Assembly: GCA_947444195.1 (NCBI GenBank)
Contig: CANEZL010000005.1
Location: 1 to 64,000 of the forward strand
Source of the DNA: Methylobacteriaceae bacterium
GTDB lineage: Bacteria; Pseudomonadota; Alphaproteobacteria; Rhizobiales; Beijerinckiaceae
Length of the DNA: 64,000 nt
Direction of reading: 5' to 3'
Of the stretch, positions 62,884-64,000 are shown in pieces. Each line of letters starts with the position of its first letter. Positions within the stretch are counted from its first letter, which is position 1. The notes beneath the pieces were generated by a model that was not told the DNA's origin, did not search any database, and was given only the letters and a program-made list of their open reading frames with translations. The position numbers were made by a program, and so were the translations under genes.

Positions 62884-64000
62884 TCAGGCCGCCCGGGCGG
62901 CCTCCACGCCCAGCGCCGGATGCCGAAGGCCGGACGGCACGTGGAGCCCCGCGCCGCCGCCCTCGCTCCAGGCGACCTCCGCATGGAGGCGGTGGCCGGC
63001 CGCCTCGAACTCGACCGCCTCGCCTGCGGCGAGCTGCGGACCGTCGGCGACGCGGGCACCGCGCGATGACACCTCGACGACGCGCACCGGGTGCCGCCGA
63101 CCCCGGACGTGCAGGGCGCCGGCCTCGTCGATTGCGACGCGCACGGTCCCGCGGCGCTCCTCCAGGTCCGTGGTGACCCGCTGGACGAACTGGGTCACCG
63201 AGCGCGCGAGGTCGGCGGCGACCGCCTTGAGGGACTCGGACGCGTCCAGGGCGGTGCCGGCATGCCGCCGCGTTTCCCGGGTCGCCTGGGAGACCGAGAC
63301 GGCCCCAGCATGCGCCTCGGAGCTGCCCTGCGCGACCTGGGCCACCGTGCGCGAGATCTCCTGCGTCGCCGCGCGCTGCTGGTCCACCGAGACGGCGATG
63401 GACGTGGTCAGCGCGTTCACCTCATGCGTGGCCGACGCCATCGCGTGGACGGAGCCGACGGTGCGGCGCGTCGATGCCTGGATGGCCTCGACCTGGGACA
63501 CGATCTCGTCGGCCGCCCGCATGGTCTGGCCCAACAGCGCCTTCACCTCGGAGGCCACCACCGCGAAGCCCCGACCTGCCCCGCCGGCGCGCGCAGCCTC
63601 GATGGTGGCGTTGAGGGCCAGGAGGTTCGTCTGGTCGGCCACCGACTTGATCAGGCCCATGACGGCGCCGATGCGGTCTGCCACGATGGCGAGCTGCTCG
63701 ACCTCCTCGTTCGTGCTCCGCGCGATCTCGGTCATATGCGCGATGAGTTCGCGCGCTCGTTCCGTCTGGCCGGCGATGTCGGAAATGGAGGCGCTGAGCT
63801 CCTCGGCGCCCGCCGATACCGAGAGCACGTTCTGCGCCGTGTTGGACGCCGTGGCTTCCGACGTCGCGGCCTGCCGGCTCGACTGCTCGGCGACCCCGCT
63901 GAGGGCGAGGGCGGTCTCCCGCATGCCGCTGGTCTCACGCTCGACCTTGTGCTCGATCTCGACCAGGGCGTCGCGGAACTCTGCCACGACCTCGCCGAGC
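62884..64000 (-). CDS. Methyl-accepting chemotaxis protein with C-terminal PilZ-like domain (5' part outside window)
   Basis: The frame runs off the window end. Visible are about 370 C-terminal residues. The signalling domain contains [20 protein letters not shown] followed by [15 protein letters not shown], and [21 protein letters not shown] segment from about residue 275 ([20 protein letters not shown], then [13 protein letters not shown] and [20 protein letters not shown]) resembles a PilZ fold, although the canonical RxxxR c-di-GMP motif is only partly visible as R-R-G-T-V-R. No TM helix is in the visible part, so its location cannot be decided. Confidence 0.85.
   Translation of the reverse strand, partial: LGEVVAEFRDALVEIEHKVERETSGMRETALALSGVAEQSSRQAATSEATASNTAQNVLSVSAGAEELSASISDIAGQTERARELIAHMTEIARSTNEEVEQLAIVADRIGAVMGLIKSVADQTNLLALNATIEAARAGGAGRGFAVVASEVKALLGQTMRAADEIVSQVEAIQASTRRTVGSVHAMASATHEVNALTTSIAVSVDQQRAATQEISRTVAQVAQGSSEAHAGAVSVSQATRETRRHAGTALDASESLKAVAADLARSVTQFVQRVTTDLEERRGTVRVAIDEAGALHVRGRRHPVRVVEVSSRGARVADGPQLAAGEAVEFEAAGHRLHAEVAWSEGGGAGLHVPSGLRHPALGVEAARAA

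Overview
The window is very GC-rich alphaproteobacterial DNA. Its FixLJ pair, C4-pathway HemA, a NepR-like protein, a DUF6894 protein and the general gene style point to the Hyphomicrobiales, most likely Methylobacterium or a close relative; the genus call is inference. The window reads as a low-oxygen / nitrogen-oxide respiration and persistence island. At least 18 FNR/FixK/NnrR-type 14-mers (TTGA-N6-TCAA and variants) sit in its intergenic spaces, often about 31 bp from a plausible -10 and 55-130 bp from a start codon.

Region 1 (1-15.8 kb) is a stress and persistence block: the end of a cytochrome c, two universal stress proteins, decayed pieces of a host-attachment and a BON-domain gene, a receiver-like protein without its catalytic residues, a two-TM potassium-channel-like protein, a lipoyl-like domain without its lysine, an Hsp20, a four-gene run phaC / enoyl-ACP reductase / MaoC-phosphotransacetylase / acetate kinase, and a P-type ATPase translationally coupled to an APH-AAA fusion. 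Region 2 (15.8-20.2 kb) holds a large TnpB-related gene and an ABC exporter. Region 3 (20.3-31.1 kb) holds the haem oxygen sensor pair FixL-FixJ, hemN, an NO-response cluster (nnrU, an NnrS-like membrane protein, a DUF59 Fe-S protein, divergent nnrS), a chemoreceptor and ccmE.

Region 4 (31.2-42.5 kb, minus strand) is a complete high-affinity cbb3 oxidase set, ccoNOQP and ccoGHIS, followed by an MFS gene and ccmE and preceded by an NnrR-like Crp/Fnr regulator. Region 5 (43-49 kb) contains small uncharacterised genes, several with their own box, plus hemA (ALA synthase), a TnpB relic and a NepR-like gene. Region 6 (49.3-53.9 kb) is a compact periplasmic nitrate reductase operon, napEDABC plus a DUF4142 gene. 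Region 7 (54-64 kb) holds a small boxed gene, a single-domain response regulator, a gene-poor 1.6-kb stretch, two hybrid histidine kinases (one carrying two kinase cores and two receivers) and the 3' part of a chemoreceptor with a PilZ-like tail.

Together the genes describe a cell that senses oxygen loss (FixLJ) and nitrogen oxides (NnrR type), switches on cbb3 oxidase and nitrate respiration with the haem supply they need (hemA, hemN, ccmE), handles NO damage (nnrS/nnrU/DUF59) and turns to acetate/PHB overflow metabolism with chaperone and stress proteins.
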